DNA of 11,872 bases, from contig DAOVLS010000042.1 in the NCBI GenBank assembly GCA_030631125.1, positions 1 through 11,872 of the forward strand, in the 5' to 3' direction. Shown piece by piece: positions 6,246 to 11,872 of the stretch (its first letter is position 1; every line of letters begins with the position of its first letter). The translations under genes and the position numbers were made by a program. This DNA is from Planctomycetales bacterium (GTDB taxonomy: Bacteria; Planctomycetota; Phycisphaerae; SM23-33). The notes beneath the pieces were generated by a model. It was not told the DNA's origin and did no database searches. It saw nothing but the letters and a program-made list of their open reading frames with translations.

Positions 6246-8003
6246 ATGAAAGTAGTTGTGTGGCTTCTGACGGCGCTGGTGCTGGTGGGGATAGTGTACT
6301 CCTTCTCCACCTGCCAGAGCGAATCCTCGCAGGGGCGGGTGGTTATTACCATCTTCGACTGGAACTTTGCCGTCCAGATCAAACTGGACCGCGAGTTGAT
6401 AAAGATATTCGAGACCGATAACCCCGATATAAAGGTGCTGCTGGTTACGGGGCAGGAAGACAAATATCAGACGATGGTAACGGCCAAGGTGGCGCCCGAC
6501 GTAGTCGCCACAGGCTATGGGCACATCCCCTTCTACGCCAAGTGCGGGAGCATACTGCCGCTGAACGATTTGATAGAGGCCGACGAGAAGAAACGCGAGG
6601 CTATTGTGTCGCTGGACAAGATCGCCGATCCCGCCGCCAGGCGTAAGGCCATAATGGCGCTGGATGAGTCCGTCGCCGCCGACGCCGCCAGGCGCAACGC
6701 CCTGTCGGCATTGACCAAGTCCCTCGCCGACGGCAGAAAATTCAGCCTCGCCGAATACTTCGACTCCGACAAAGACAAGATATTGGCGTTGGATAAAATA
6801 TCCAACATCAACGCAAAGCGCAAGGCCATATTCGTCGAATTGGACGAGTCCGTCGCCGGCGGCGCTGCAAAGAAACGTGCCATAGCGTCGCTTGATAAAG
6901 CCCTCGCCGAAGGCAGGGAATTCTCCTGCGCCGAGTACTTCGGCGCCAAGCATTACTTCAACCGGGATGATTATTTCCCCGCCACGCTGGAAGCGTTAAC
7001 GTACGATGGCAAAATCTACGCGCTTCCCAGCACCGGCTCGCCGGTGGCGATTATCTACAACAAGAACCTCTTCGACGAATACAACGCCAAGAGCAAGAAA
7101 TCCGGAAAGCCGCTACTGGAATACCCCAACGATAATTGGACATGGGACGATTACCGCCGCGCCGCGGTGGCGCTGACTCAGGAGGATAAAAAAGGTCGTA
7201 TCGACGTCTTCGGGGGAGCCATGGGTTTCCACAGAAACCGCTTTCCAATGTTCGTCTGGCAGAGCGGCGGCGAAGTCATCAACAAGGAAAAGACCCACTG
7301 CCTGATGGATTCACCCGAGGCAATCCGGGGCATCCAGTTCATGTACGATATGCTGTGGAAGTACAAATGCGCCCCGACCGCCCAGACCCAGATGGAGGGA
7401 GTAAGCGAACAGAACGATAGTGTCCGCTTTAAAGAAAAGCGTATCGCGATGCTTCTGACAACGCGGTACGCATACAGCGAACTGTTGGAAGAGGGCAAAC
7501 TCCTTACGGATTTCGAGTGGGACATCGCCCTTCCGCCAAAGAATCCGGATACGGGAATCAGGACGAGCATCTACATCGGCGGAGGATGGATGATCCCCTC
7601 GCAGACGCACAACCTCAATGAGGCCTGGCGCGTTGCAAAGTTCCTCGTCGGCGCTCAATCGAACGAAAAGGGTATGGAGGCGGGACGGGCAATGACAGCC
7701 CATATGGGCGTAGCCGAGAAAATGACCAATGTCGCGGGGCATAAACCGGACCACGATTACCTCTGGATCGACGTTATGAAAGATTGTCGGCCCAAGGACT
7801 TCGAGTACAGGATGGGAGTGGCCGGACCCAAGTTCGACAAGGCGATGGAGGAAATTTACGAACTTCCTTACGACCGTCGAAAGCCCCGACAAGCCTGCAT
7901 CAACTGCACAAGGTATTTCAACGAGGCATTGAAGGCGCTGCGTGAAAAAGAACAGCGCGACAGAGAGGAACAGGAAAGAAAGAACAGGGAGACCGGGCGG
8001 TGA
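6246..8003 (+). CDS. ABC carbohydrate-binding protein 1 (MalE/UgpB-like) with a large tandem-repeat insertion
   Basis: The 585-residue protein is an extracytoplasmic solute-binding protein of the CUT1 sugar-transport type. Residues 1-23 form a hydrophobic export signal ending in YSFSTC. Cys23 may be lipidated, but Phe-Ser-Thr before it is a poor lipobox. The core matches the paralogue at 10268 closely: TIFDWN, VTGQEDKYQTMVTAKVAPDV, YFPAT, GKIYALPSTGSPVAIIYNKN, LFDEYN, NWTWDDY, CLMDSPEAI, YIGGGWMI. Residues about 115-238 are an insertion absent from the paralogue and made of repeated helical units. The paralogue's Asp-rich DRDGDGQID loop is shortened to KKGRID (315-320), so a metal-binding loop may be lost. 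The tail (about 562-585) is very highly charged. The gene overlaps permease 1 by 4 bp (GTGA), showing translational coupling. An AGGG box lies about 8 nt before the ATG. The family is clear; the bound sugar is unknown. Confidence 0.9.
   Translation: MKVVVWLLTALVLVGIVYSFSTCQSESSQGRVVITIFDWNFAVQIKLDRELIKIFETDNPDIKVLLVTGQEDKYQTMVTAKVAPDVVATGYGHIPFYAKCGSILPLNDLIEADEKKREAIVSLDKIADPAARRKAIMALDESVAADAARRNALSALTKSLADGRKFSLAEYFDSDKDKILALDKISNINAKRKAIFVELDESVAGGAAKKRAIASLDKALAEGREFSCAEYFGAKHYFNRDDYFPATLEALTYDGKIYALPSTGSPVAIIYNKNLFDEYNAKSKKSGKPLLEYPNDNWTWDDYRRAAVALTQEDKKGRIDVFGGAMGFHRNRFPMFVWQSGGEVINKEKTHCLMDSPEAIRGIQFMYDMLWKYKCAPTAQTQMEGVSEQNDSVRFKEKRIAMLLTTRYAYSELLEEGKLLTDFEWDIALPPKNPDTGIRTSIYIGGGWMIPSQTHNLNEAWRVAKFLVGAQSNEKGMEAGRAMTAHMGVAEKMTNVAGHKPDHDYLWIDVMKDCRPKDFEYRMGVAGPKFDKAMEEIYELPYDRRKPRQACINCTRYFNEALKALREKEQRDREEQERKNRETGR
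6585..6941 (+). repeat. Coding tandem repeat inside binding protein 1 (period 180 bp, with ~17-residue sub-repeats)
   Basis: Two copies of a block of about 60 codons lie head to tail: residues 114-172 and 174-232. From LDESVA to AEYF they align without gaps at a period of exactly 60 residues, with 21 of 34 positions identical by my count (139-172 against 199-232). The DNA is also similar, for example TGGATGAGTCCGTCGCC at 6661 and TGGACGAGTCCGTCGCC at 6841. Each block holds three smaller units of about 15-18 residues plus an end piece. The rough unit consensus is [KR][KR]xAIxALD[KE]SVAxxAA. Six sub-units are visible, starting near residues 115, 132, 149, 176, 191 and 209. They are charged, alanine-rich and likely helical. 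The paralogue has a single related stretch, LALDKFIADDKEFSLDAYF. Confidence 0.9.
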
Positions 8004-9007
8004 AAGATAAAATGCTCGATCTCGATATGTCAAAGAACCCGGTCGCCGCCTGGCGCCGCCGCGCCGCCCTGGCCGGATACCTGTTCCTCCTGCCCAATGC
8101 ACTGGGGTTCCTGATATTTGTCAGCCTTCCCGTCCTGGCGTCTCTGGTGCTCAGCGCGTTCGAGTGGAATCTCATCAACCCGCCAAAATGGGTCGGACTG
8201 AATAACTTCCAGAGACTTATCGGAGATGCGGATTTCTGGAAATACGTCGGAAATACCGTCTTCCTGATGGCGGGTATCCCACTCAGCATCTTCCTGTCGC
8301 TGTTTTTAGCGGTCATACTGAACCAGAAATTGAAAGGGATGGTATTCTTCCGGACACTGCTGTTCCTTCCGTCCATCACCGCCGGTATCGGAACGATGAT
8401 ACTGTGGATGTGGATATTCAACCCTGAATTCGGCGCGCTGAACGCGTTCCTGGGAAGCATCTATGATGCCCTGTCGTGGATCTACGACGGGGTTCGCAAC
8501 CTGGTGGGCTGGTTTGGAGGAGAGTTGTCGGCATGGTCGGCATGGGGTGAAATCCGCCCCAAATGGTTGGGTAGCCCAAACTGGTCCAAACCGTCGCTGA
8601 TCCTGATGGGTCTTTGGGGTTCGATGGGCGGGTTCAACATGATACTCTACCTGGCGGCCCTTCAGGGCGTCCCGCCGGAGTTGTACGAGGCCGCTAAAAT
8701 CGACGGCGCCAGTTCCTGGCAGCGGTTCTGGAAGATAACCTGGCCTATGGTCAGCCCGACGACATTTTTCATCTTCGTGATGGGTGTCATCAGGGGCTTC
8801 CAGGGCGGGTTCATGCAGGCCCAGGTCATGACCAACGGCGGCCCGGCAGGGTCCACCACCACTATCAGTTACTACATTTACAACAACGCGTATCAGTGGT
8901 TCAACATGGGATACGCCGCCAGTATCGCATGGTTCCTGTTCATAGTTGTGCTGATCCTGACACTTATAAACTGGCACTTCAGTCAAAGGCTTGTGCACTA
9001 TGGATAA
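8000..9007 (+). CDS. ABC sugar transporter permease 1 (MalF/UgpA-type)
   Basis: The 335-residue inner-membrane protein belongs to the MalF-like permeases of CUT1 importers. It has a basic cytoplasmic N-terminus (WRRR, 18-21), about six hydrophobic segments, and the EAA loop YEAAKIDGASSWQRFWKITWP (229-249) that contacts the ATPase. Landmarks such as YLFLLPNALGFLIF (27-40), WVGLNNF (64-70), FFRTLLFLPS (116-125) and NGGPAGSTTTISYYIY (279-294) are typical. Between FGALNAFL and the next membrane segment there is an extra stretch (about 152-195) with six Trp residues (160, 171, 179, 182, 189, 195), predicted to be periplasmic. The GTG start at 8000 overlaps the stop of binding protein 1 in GTGA and has AGGGAG about 8 nt upstream; ATG codons at 8012 and 8027 are weaker alternatives. 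It overlaps permease 2 by 8 bp, so the three genes are one transcription unit. Confidence 0.92.
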   Translation: MKDKMLDLDMSKNPVAAWRRRAALAGYLFLLPNALGFLIFVSLPVLASLVLSAFEWNLINPPKWVGLNNFQRLIGDADFWKYVGNTVFLMAGIPLSIFLSLFLAVILNQKLKGMVFFRTLLFLPSITAGIGTMILWMWIFNPEFGALNAFLGSIYDALSWIYDGVRNLVGWFGGELSAWSAWGEIRPKWLGSPNWSKPSLILMGLWGSMGGFNMILYLAALQGVPPELYEAAKIDGASSWQRFWKITWPMVSPTTFFIFVMGVIRGFQGGFMQAQVMTNGGPAGSTTTISYYIYNNAYQWFNMGYAASIAWFLFIVVLILTLINWHFSQRLVHYG

Positions 9008-9977
9008 ACCACTCACGCTAACCCGACAACGCAAGCCTATCCGCCTGACAACGGTAGTAACTTACGTATTTCTTTCGGCCTTGGCGCTCAGCATGATCTT
9101 CCCGTTCGTATGGATGATACGGACTGCATTTATCGACGCCGAACACGTCAACATCTCCGTCGAGAAAACCGGCATCCTGCGATGGCTGGTGCCCGAATCG
9201 TTCCCGCAGTTCGACAACTTCGGCGAGGCCGTTGAGGCCGTCCCGTTCGGGCGGGCCTATGTTAACACGATCATCATCGCCGCTTGTGTTACCTTCGGAC
9301 AAGTCTTCACCAGCAGTCTTGCAGCCTTTGCATTCGCCAGGCTTAAATTCCCCGGACGCGACAAACTCTTCCTGGCATACCTGGCGACCATGATGATCCC
9401 CGGCTCGGTTACCATGATCCCCGTATTCATCCTCACCAGCAAGATGCCGCTGCTGTTCGACGGGGCATTGAGTTGGCTGGCCGGAACCGACGTGAACGTC
9501 TTTTCGCAAAGTTATTACATGTACCGCAGCGTTTATGTCGGCAGGCCCGTGGGTCTGGACAGTTATTTCACGCTCATAGTACCGGGTATGTTCACCGCCT
9601 ATGGAACGTTCATGCTCCGGCAGTTCTTCATGTCAATCGAGAGGGACTACGAAGAGGCAGCCCGAATCGACGGAGCGAGCACGTGGGGTATCTACTGGCG
9701 GATAATGATGCCCCTGAGTAAGCCGGCGCTGGCAACGCTGGGAATCTTCACCTTCATGGGCGCTTGGCGAGCATACCTCTGGCCGCTGATCGTTACATAC
9801 CACCAGGAAATCATGCCGCTGACAATCCTGATCCGCTCATTCCAGAGCGTACACAGCACCGAGTGGACGCTCATGATGGCTGCGTCCGTCCTGGATATTA
9901 TCCCGCTGCTGATAGCCTTTATCATCGGACAGAAATACTTCATAAAAGGCATCAACATCGGCGGGATAAAAGGGTAG
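9000..9977 (+). CDS. ABC sugar transporter permease 2 (MalG/UgpE-type)
   Basis: The 325-residue inner-membrane protein is the MalG-like partner of permease 1. It shows an N-terminal membrane segment (about 17-40), the conserved region NTIIIAACVTFGQVFTSSLAAFAFARLKFPGRD (89-121, quoted in part as NT...FARLKFPGRD), MMIPGSVTMIPVF (131-143), the EAA loop YEEAARIDGASTWGIYWRIM (217-236) and a final hydrophobic helix. Between TSKMPLLF and LIVPGMF lies an extra loop of about 35 residues (153-190) rich in Tyr, Trp and Phe, which usual MalG proteins lack. It is predicted to be periplasmic, in the same topological position as the insertion in permease 1. I chose the ATG at 9000, which overlaps permease 1 by 8 bp and has AAAGG 10 nt upstream. 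A TTG at 8991 is less likely. An inverted repeat begins 3 bp after the stop. No ATPase gene follows. Confidence 0.92.
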   Translation: MDKPLTLTRQRKPIRLTTVVTYVFLSALALSMIFPFVWMIRTAFIDAEHVNISVEKTGILRWLVPESFPQFDNFGEAVEAVPFGRAYVNTIIIAACVTFGQVFTSSLAAFAFARLKFPGRDKLFLAYLATMMIPGSVTMIPVFILTSKMPLLFDGALSWLAGTDVNVFSQSYYMYRSVYVGRPVGLDSYFTLIVPGMFTAYGTFMLRQFFMSIERDYEEAARIDGASTWGIYWRIMMPLSKPALATLGIFTFMGAWRAYLWPLIVTYHQEIMPLTILIRSFQSVHSTEWTLMMAASVLDIIPLLIAFIIGQKYFIKGINIGGIKG

Positions 9978-9980
9978 GAG

Positions 9981-10060
9981 CAATTGCCAATTGCCAATTT
10001 TCAATTGAACAGAATCGGAGCTGAACGTCTCTCCAATTGGAAATTGGAAATTGAAAATCG
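9981..10060. repeat. AT-rich imperfect inverted repeat after permease 2
   Basis: Two 27-bp arms, 9981-10007 and 10034-10060, match as inverted repeats at 22 of 27 positions by my count. The loop is 26 bp. Each arm is itself made of CAATTG / AATTGGAAATTG-type words repeated at 7-8 bp spacing. The base composition contrasts sharply with the GC-rich flanks. It starts 3 bp after the permease 2 stop, so the transcript could form a long hairpin that stops or protects the mRNA. There is no poly-T run right after the right arm, so an ordinary intrinsic terminator is not supported. It may instead be an inserted non-coding repeat. Confidence 0.75.
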
Positions 10061-10161
10061 TCATCTCTTTCATCGTGTGCGGAACTGTTGGCGGTAGGTT
10101 CCCGGCGGACGATCCGAATCTCATCGAACCGGACGACTACTACTTCAAGATAGACAAGTAG
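10051..10161 (+). pseudogene. Possible small ORF or gene remnant ending IEPDDYYFKIDK
   Basis: An open frame of 36 residues runs from a TTG at 10051 (or GTG at 10075) to TAG at 10159. Its first part is hydrophobic (KIVISFIVCGTVGG). The second part (RFPADDPNLIEPDDYYFKIDK, 21 residues at 10102-10158 region, not a known motif to me) looks like a soluble tail. There is no ribosome site; the upstream sequence is the AT-rich repeat, which overlaps the first codons. The composition of the 3' half looks protein-like. It could be the tail of a gene truncated by the repeat, a small secreted peptide, or chance. I do not recognise it. Confidence 0.25.
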
Positions 10162-10181
10162 GCAAACCGGAGTTCCTGCCC

Positions 10182-10210
10182 TTGCAGGCCGCCCATTCGG
10201 CCAGTATCAT
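10182..10210 (+). promoter_or_regulatory. Candidate promoter for binding protein 2
   Basis: TTGCAG (10182-10187, four of six matches to -35) and TATCAT (10205-10210, five of six matches to -10) are exactly 17 bp apart. The start codon at 10268 lies 57 nt after the -10 box, close to the distance seen for binding proteins 1 and 3. The spacer contains a small inverted pair, GGCCG / CGGCC. A second small stem (TGTCTC with GGGACA, about 10230-10248) lies in the leader before the ribosome site. The 290-bp gap holds this promoter, the inverted repeat and the possible ORF remnant. Confidence 0.42.
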
Positions 10211-10267
10211 CGGTCCGGTGCAAGGAGCAGTTGTCTCTCGTCGGGACAGAATAATGAAGGTCGGACG

Positions 10268-11590
10268 ATGAAAGTAGTTATCTGGATGCTAACGGGGCTG
10301 ATACTGCTGGGGGTGGCATATGCCTTCTCCACCTGCCGGTCAGAGCGGGTCGGCGGACGGGTGGAACTGACCCTGTTTGACTGGGACTACGCCCCCTACA
10401 ACAAGATGAACCACCAGCGGATAGCCGCCTTCGAGGCCGAAAATCCCGATGTCAAGGTCCGTCTGGTTACAGGCAACTCCGATAAGTACCTGACGATGGT
10501 TACCGGCGGGGTAGCGCCCGACGTAACCGGAATCGCCTACCAGGACATACCTTACTATGCCAAGCGCAAGAGCGTGCTGGCGTTGGACAAGTTCATTGCT
10601 GACGACAAGGAATTCAGCCTGGACGCTTACTTCCCCGCGACGGTCAAGGGCATGCGGTATCGAGGCAAGATTTACGCCCTGCCTGACCACGGCTCGCCCG
10701 TGGCGCTGTTCTACAACAAGAATCTCTTTGACGAATACAACAGCAAGCATCGCGACAAGCCGCTGACCTATCCCAGCGGGAAGTGGACCTGGGCGGATTT
10801 CCGCCACGCCGCCAGGGAACTGACCCAGGACCGTGACGGCGACGGGCAGATCGACGTGTACGGCGCTTCCATCTCGTTCAGCCTGAACCGTTTTCCCGCC
10901 TACGTCTGGCAGAACGGCGGCGAGATCATCAGCGCCGACAAGAAACGCTGCCTGATGGACTCTCCCGAAGCGATCGCCGGTATTCGTTGGCTGTACGAAA
11001 TGATGTGGGTGGATAAAAGTACGCTGACGGCTTACACACAGATCGAGGGCGCCAGCCAGCAAACCATGGGGAGGTTCTTCCTGGAACAGCACCTTGCGAT
11101 GATGATGACGACGCGATGGGCCTATGCGGACCTCTTCGGCAAGACGAATTTCGCATGGGACGTTGCCCCGCTTCCGAAAGGCCCGGTCAACAGGGCGACT
11201 GTTTTCATCGGCGGGGGATGGATGATCTCCTCGAAGACGCGCTATCCTGAGAAGGCCTGGCGCCTGGCTAAGTTCCTCATCAACGAATACTCCAGCGAGT
11301 TGTCCATGCGGACCGGACGGGGAGTGGCGGCAAATCGCGCCGTGGTTGAAAGGCTGGTCCATCATCCCGGCGACCCGCCCGAACACGACTATATCTGGGC
11401 GGAGATCATGGCTGACGCCCGACCGAAGGATTTTGATTTCAGAGAAATGGGCTCATATCGCCAAAGGGCGCTGGATGAATTGAATTACATCTCCCAGGGA
11501 CGGCGGACCCCCGAAGAGGCCTGCCGGAACTTCACACGAATATACAACGAAGGACTGAAGGTCCTGTGGAAAGAGGGGGGCGGACCGTGA
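10268..11590 (+). CDS. ABC carbohydrate-binding protein 2 (MalE/UgpB-like)
   Basis: The 440-residue protein has the usual length for CUT1 sugar-binding proteins. Residues 1-23 form an export signal ending in YAFSTC, almost the same as in binding proteins 1 and 3. Core motifs include LTLFDWD (34-40), VTGNSDKYLTMVTGGVAPDV (67-86), YFPATVKGM (121-129), GKIYALPDHGSPVALFYNKN (133-152), WTWADF and FIGGGWMISS. The loop DRDGDGQIDVYG looks like a calcium-binding DxDGxG loop, common in this family. It has one copy of the helix LALDKFIADDKEFSLDAYF that appears multiplied in binding protein 1. The ATG has GAAGG 8 nt upstream, and the string CGGACGATG is shared with binding protein 3. It is separated from the permeases by 290 bp and probably has its own promoter. 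It should act in the periplasm and deliver a sugar to the same or a similar permease pair. The ligand is unknown. Confidence 0.93.
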   Translation: MKVVIWMLTGLILLGVAYAFSTCRSERVGGRVELTLFDWDYAPYNKMNHQRIAAFEAENPDVKVRLVTGNSDKYLTMVTGGVAPDVTGIAYQDIPYYAKRKSVLALDKFIADDKEFSLDAYFPATVKGMRYRGKIYALPDHGSPVALFYNKNLFDEYNSKHRDKPLTYPSGKWTWADFRHAARELTQDRDGDGQIDVYGASISFSLNRFPAYVWQNGGEIISADKKRCLMDSPEAIAGIRWLYEMMWVDKSTLTAYTQIEGASQQTMGRFFLEQHLAMMMTTRWAYADLFGKTNFAWDVAPLPKGPVNRATVFIGGGWMISSKTRYPEKAWRLAKFLINEYSSELSMRTGRGVAANRAVVERLVHHPGDPPEHDYIWAEIMADARPKDFDFREMGSYRQRALDELNYISQGRRTPEEACRNFTRIYNEGLKVLWKEGGGP

Positions 11591-11603
11591 TAAAAAACCA
11601 AAA

Positions 11604-11703
11604 GAGAAAAAGGGGGGGGTCAGGGACCTTTTGGATTCGGAAGCCCCCTTATGACAAAGGGTTATCTTTACCGTTTCAAAAGGTCACGACCCCTTTTCTC
11701 CTT
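11604..11703. repeat. Inverted-repeat element (possible MITE/REP-like) between binding proteins 2 and 3
   Basis: The left arm (11604-11635) and right arm (11674-11703) are inverted copies in blocks. GACCTTTTG (11625-11633) pairs perfectly with CAAAAGGTC (11677-11685), and GAGAAAA followed by G-rich sequence pairs with CCCCTTTTCTC (11690-11700). Inside the loop CCCTT (11646-11650) and AAGGG (11657-11661) form a further small stem. The left arm has a run of eight G (11612-11619) against four C on the right. The element lies 13 bp after the stop of binding protein 2 and could work as a transcription stop, although no T-run directly follows the right arm. No transposase is present, so any mobility would depend on proteins elsewhere. 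Confidence 0.65.
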
Positions 11704-11730
11704 GACATTCCCGTTCGGAAAAATTAGGTT
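11702..11730 (+). promoter_or_regulatory. Candidate promoter for binding protein 3
   Basis: A perfect -35 box TTGACA (11702-11707) is followed after 17 nt by the weak -10 TAGGTT (11725-11730). The start codon at 11783 is 52 nt after the -10 box, about as in binding protein 1 (51 nt) and 2 (57 nt). The -35 box overlaps the outer end of the inverted-repeat element. The leader shares CCGGAGCGGC plus TAA (from 11757) with binding protein 1. Confidence 0.35.
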
Positions 11731-11782
11731 TTCATGAATTTGACAGGCCTATATACCGGAGCGGCATAAGAAGGAACGGACG

Positions 11783-11872
11783 ATGAGAGTTGTTGTTTGG
11801 TTGCTGATAGCGGTGATGCTGACAGGGATAGTATATTCCTTCTCCACCTGCCGGGCGGAGCAGTCCGACGGA
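11783..11872 (+). CDS. ABC carbohydrate-binding protein 3, first 30 residues only
   Basis: The last 90 bp encode a third copy of the shared N-terminus: MRVVVWLLIAVML, then TGIVYSFSTCRAEQSDG. Compared with binding protein 1 the first 23 residues differ at only a few positions, which makes the identity convincing despite the short length. It is an export signal with a conserved Cys at residue 23. AAGGA lies 8 nt before the ATG. The remaining gene lies outside the window. It may begin another binding protein/permease set, or be an extra receptor for the permeases at 8000-9977. Confidence 0.8.
   Translation, partial: MRVVVWLLIAVMLTGIVYSFSTCRAEQSDG

Noticed and set aside
6153..6953. 266-codon open frame on the minus strand opposite binding protein 1, with visible internal repeats
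   Set aside because: The repeats are the mirror image of the tandem repeat in binding protein 1; the real gene is on the plus strand.
9981..10060. AT-rich word repeats as a CRISPR array
   Set aside because: The units are 7-8 bp, imperfect, inverted rather than direct, and have no spacers; no cas genes are present.
11740..11769. Second TTGACA (11740-11745) as the -35 box of binding protein 3
   Set aside because: No acceptable -10 box lies 16-18 bp downstream; it would overlap the ribosome site.

Overview
The window reads as a fragment of a bacterial chromosome with fairly high GC. It is probably from Planctomycetota or a related environmental anaerobe. That guess rests on the style of the genes (a large fused CoA-dehydratase activase, a cytoplasmic sulfatase-like hydrolase, several sugar-binding proteins with the same unusual N-terminus) and on short palindromic repeats of a kind I associate with that phylum. 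It is an inference, not a measurement. No rRNA, tRNA, CRISPR array, transposase or integrase is visible.

Positions 1-6041 hold four genes on the minus strand, probably one operon read from right to left. They are an NAD-dependent sugar-nucleotide epimerase/dehydratase (5073-6041), a fused double BadF/HgdC-type activase with a C-terminal DUF2229-like part (1788-4982), a sulfatase-superfamily hydrolase without the formylglycine signature (330-1730), and the start of a 2-hydroxyacyl-CoA dehydratase-related protein that leaves the window (1-306). The sulfatase-like gene sits between two proteins that normally belong together.

A 204-bp divergent region (6042-6245) carries plausible promoters for both directions.

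Positions 6246-11872 hold plus-strand genes of a CUT1-type (MalE/MalF/MalG) carbohydrate ABC importer: binding protein 1 (6246-8003), permease 1 (8000-9007), permease 2 (9000-9977), a 290-bp gap with an AT-rich inverted repeat, binding protein 2 (10268-11590), a 192-bp gap with a second inverted-repeat element, and the first 30 codons of binding protein 3 (11783-11872). No ATPase gene is present, so the importer must borrow one or have one outside the window. The three binding proteins share an N-terminus and probably have separate promoters. That suggests several substrate receptors feeding one permease pair, or a repeated set of clusters.

The most unusual features are: (1) a 53-bp double-hairpin repeat inserted in frame in the activase, adding 18 residues; (2) an insertion of about 125 residues in binding protein 1, built from tandem repeats that look derived from a helix present once in its paralogue; (3) matching aromatic-rich periplasmic-loop insertions in both permeases; (4) a sulfatase fold with Thr in place of the catalytic Cys/Ser; (5) two intergenic inverted-repeat elements resembling non-autonomous mobile repeats.
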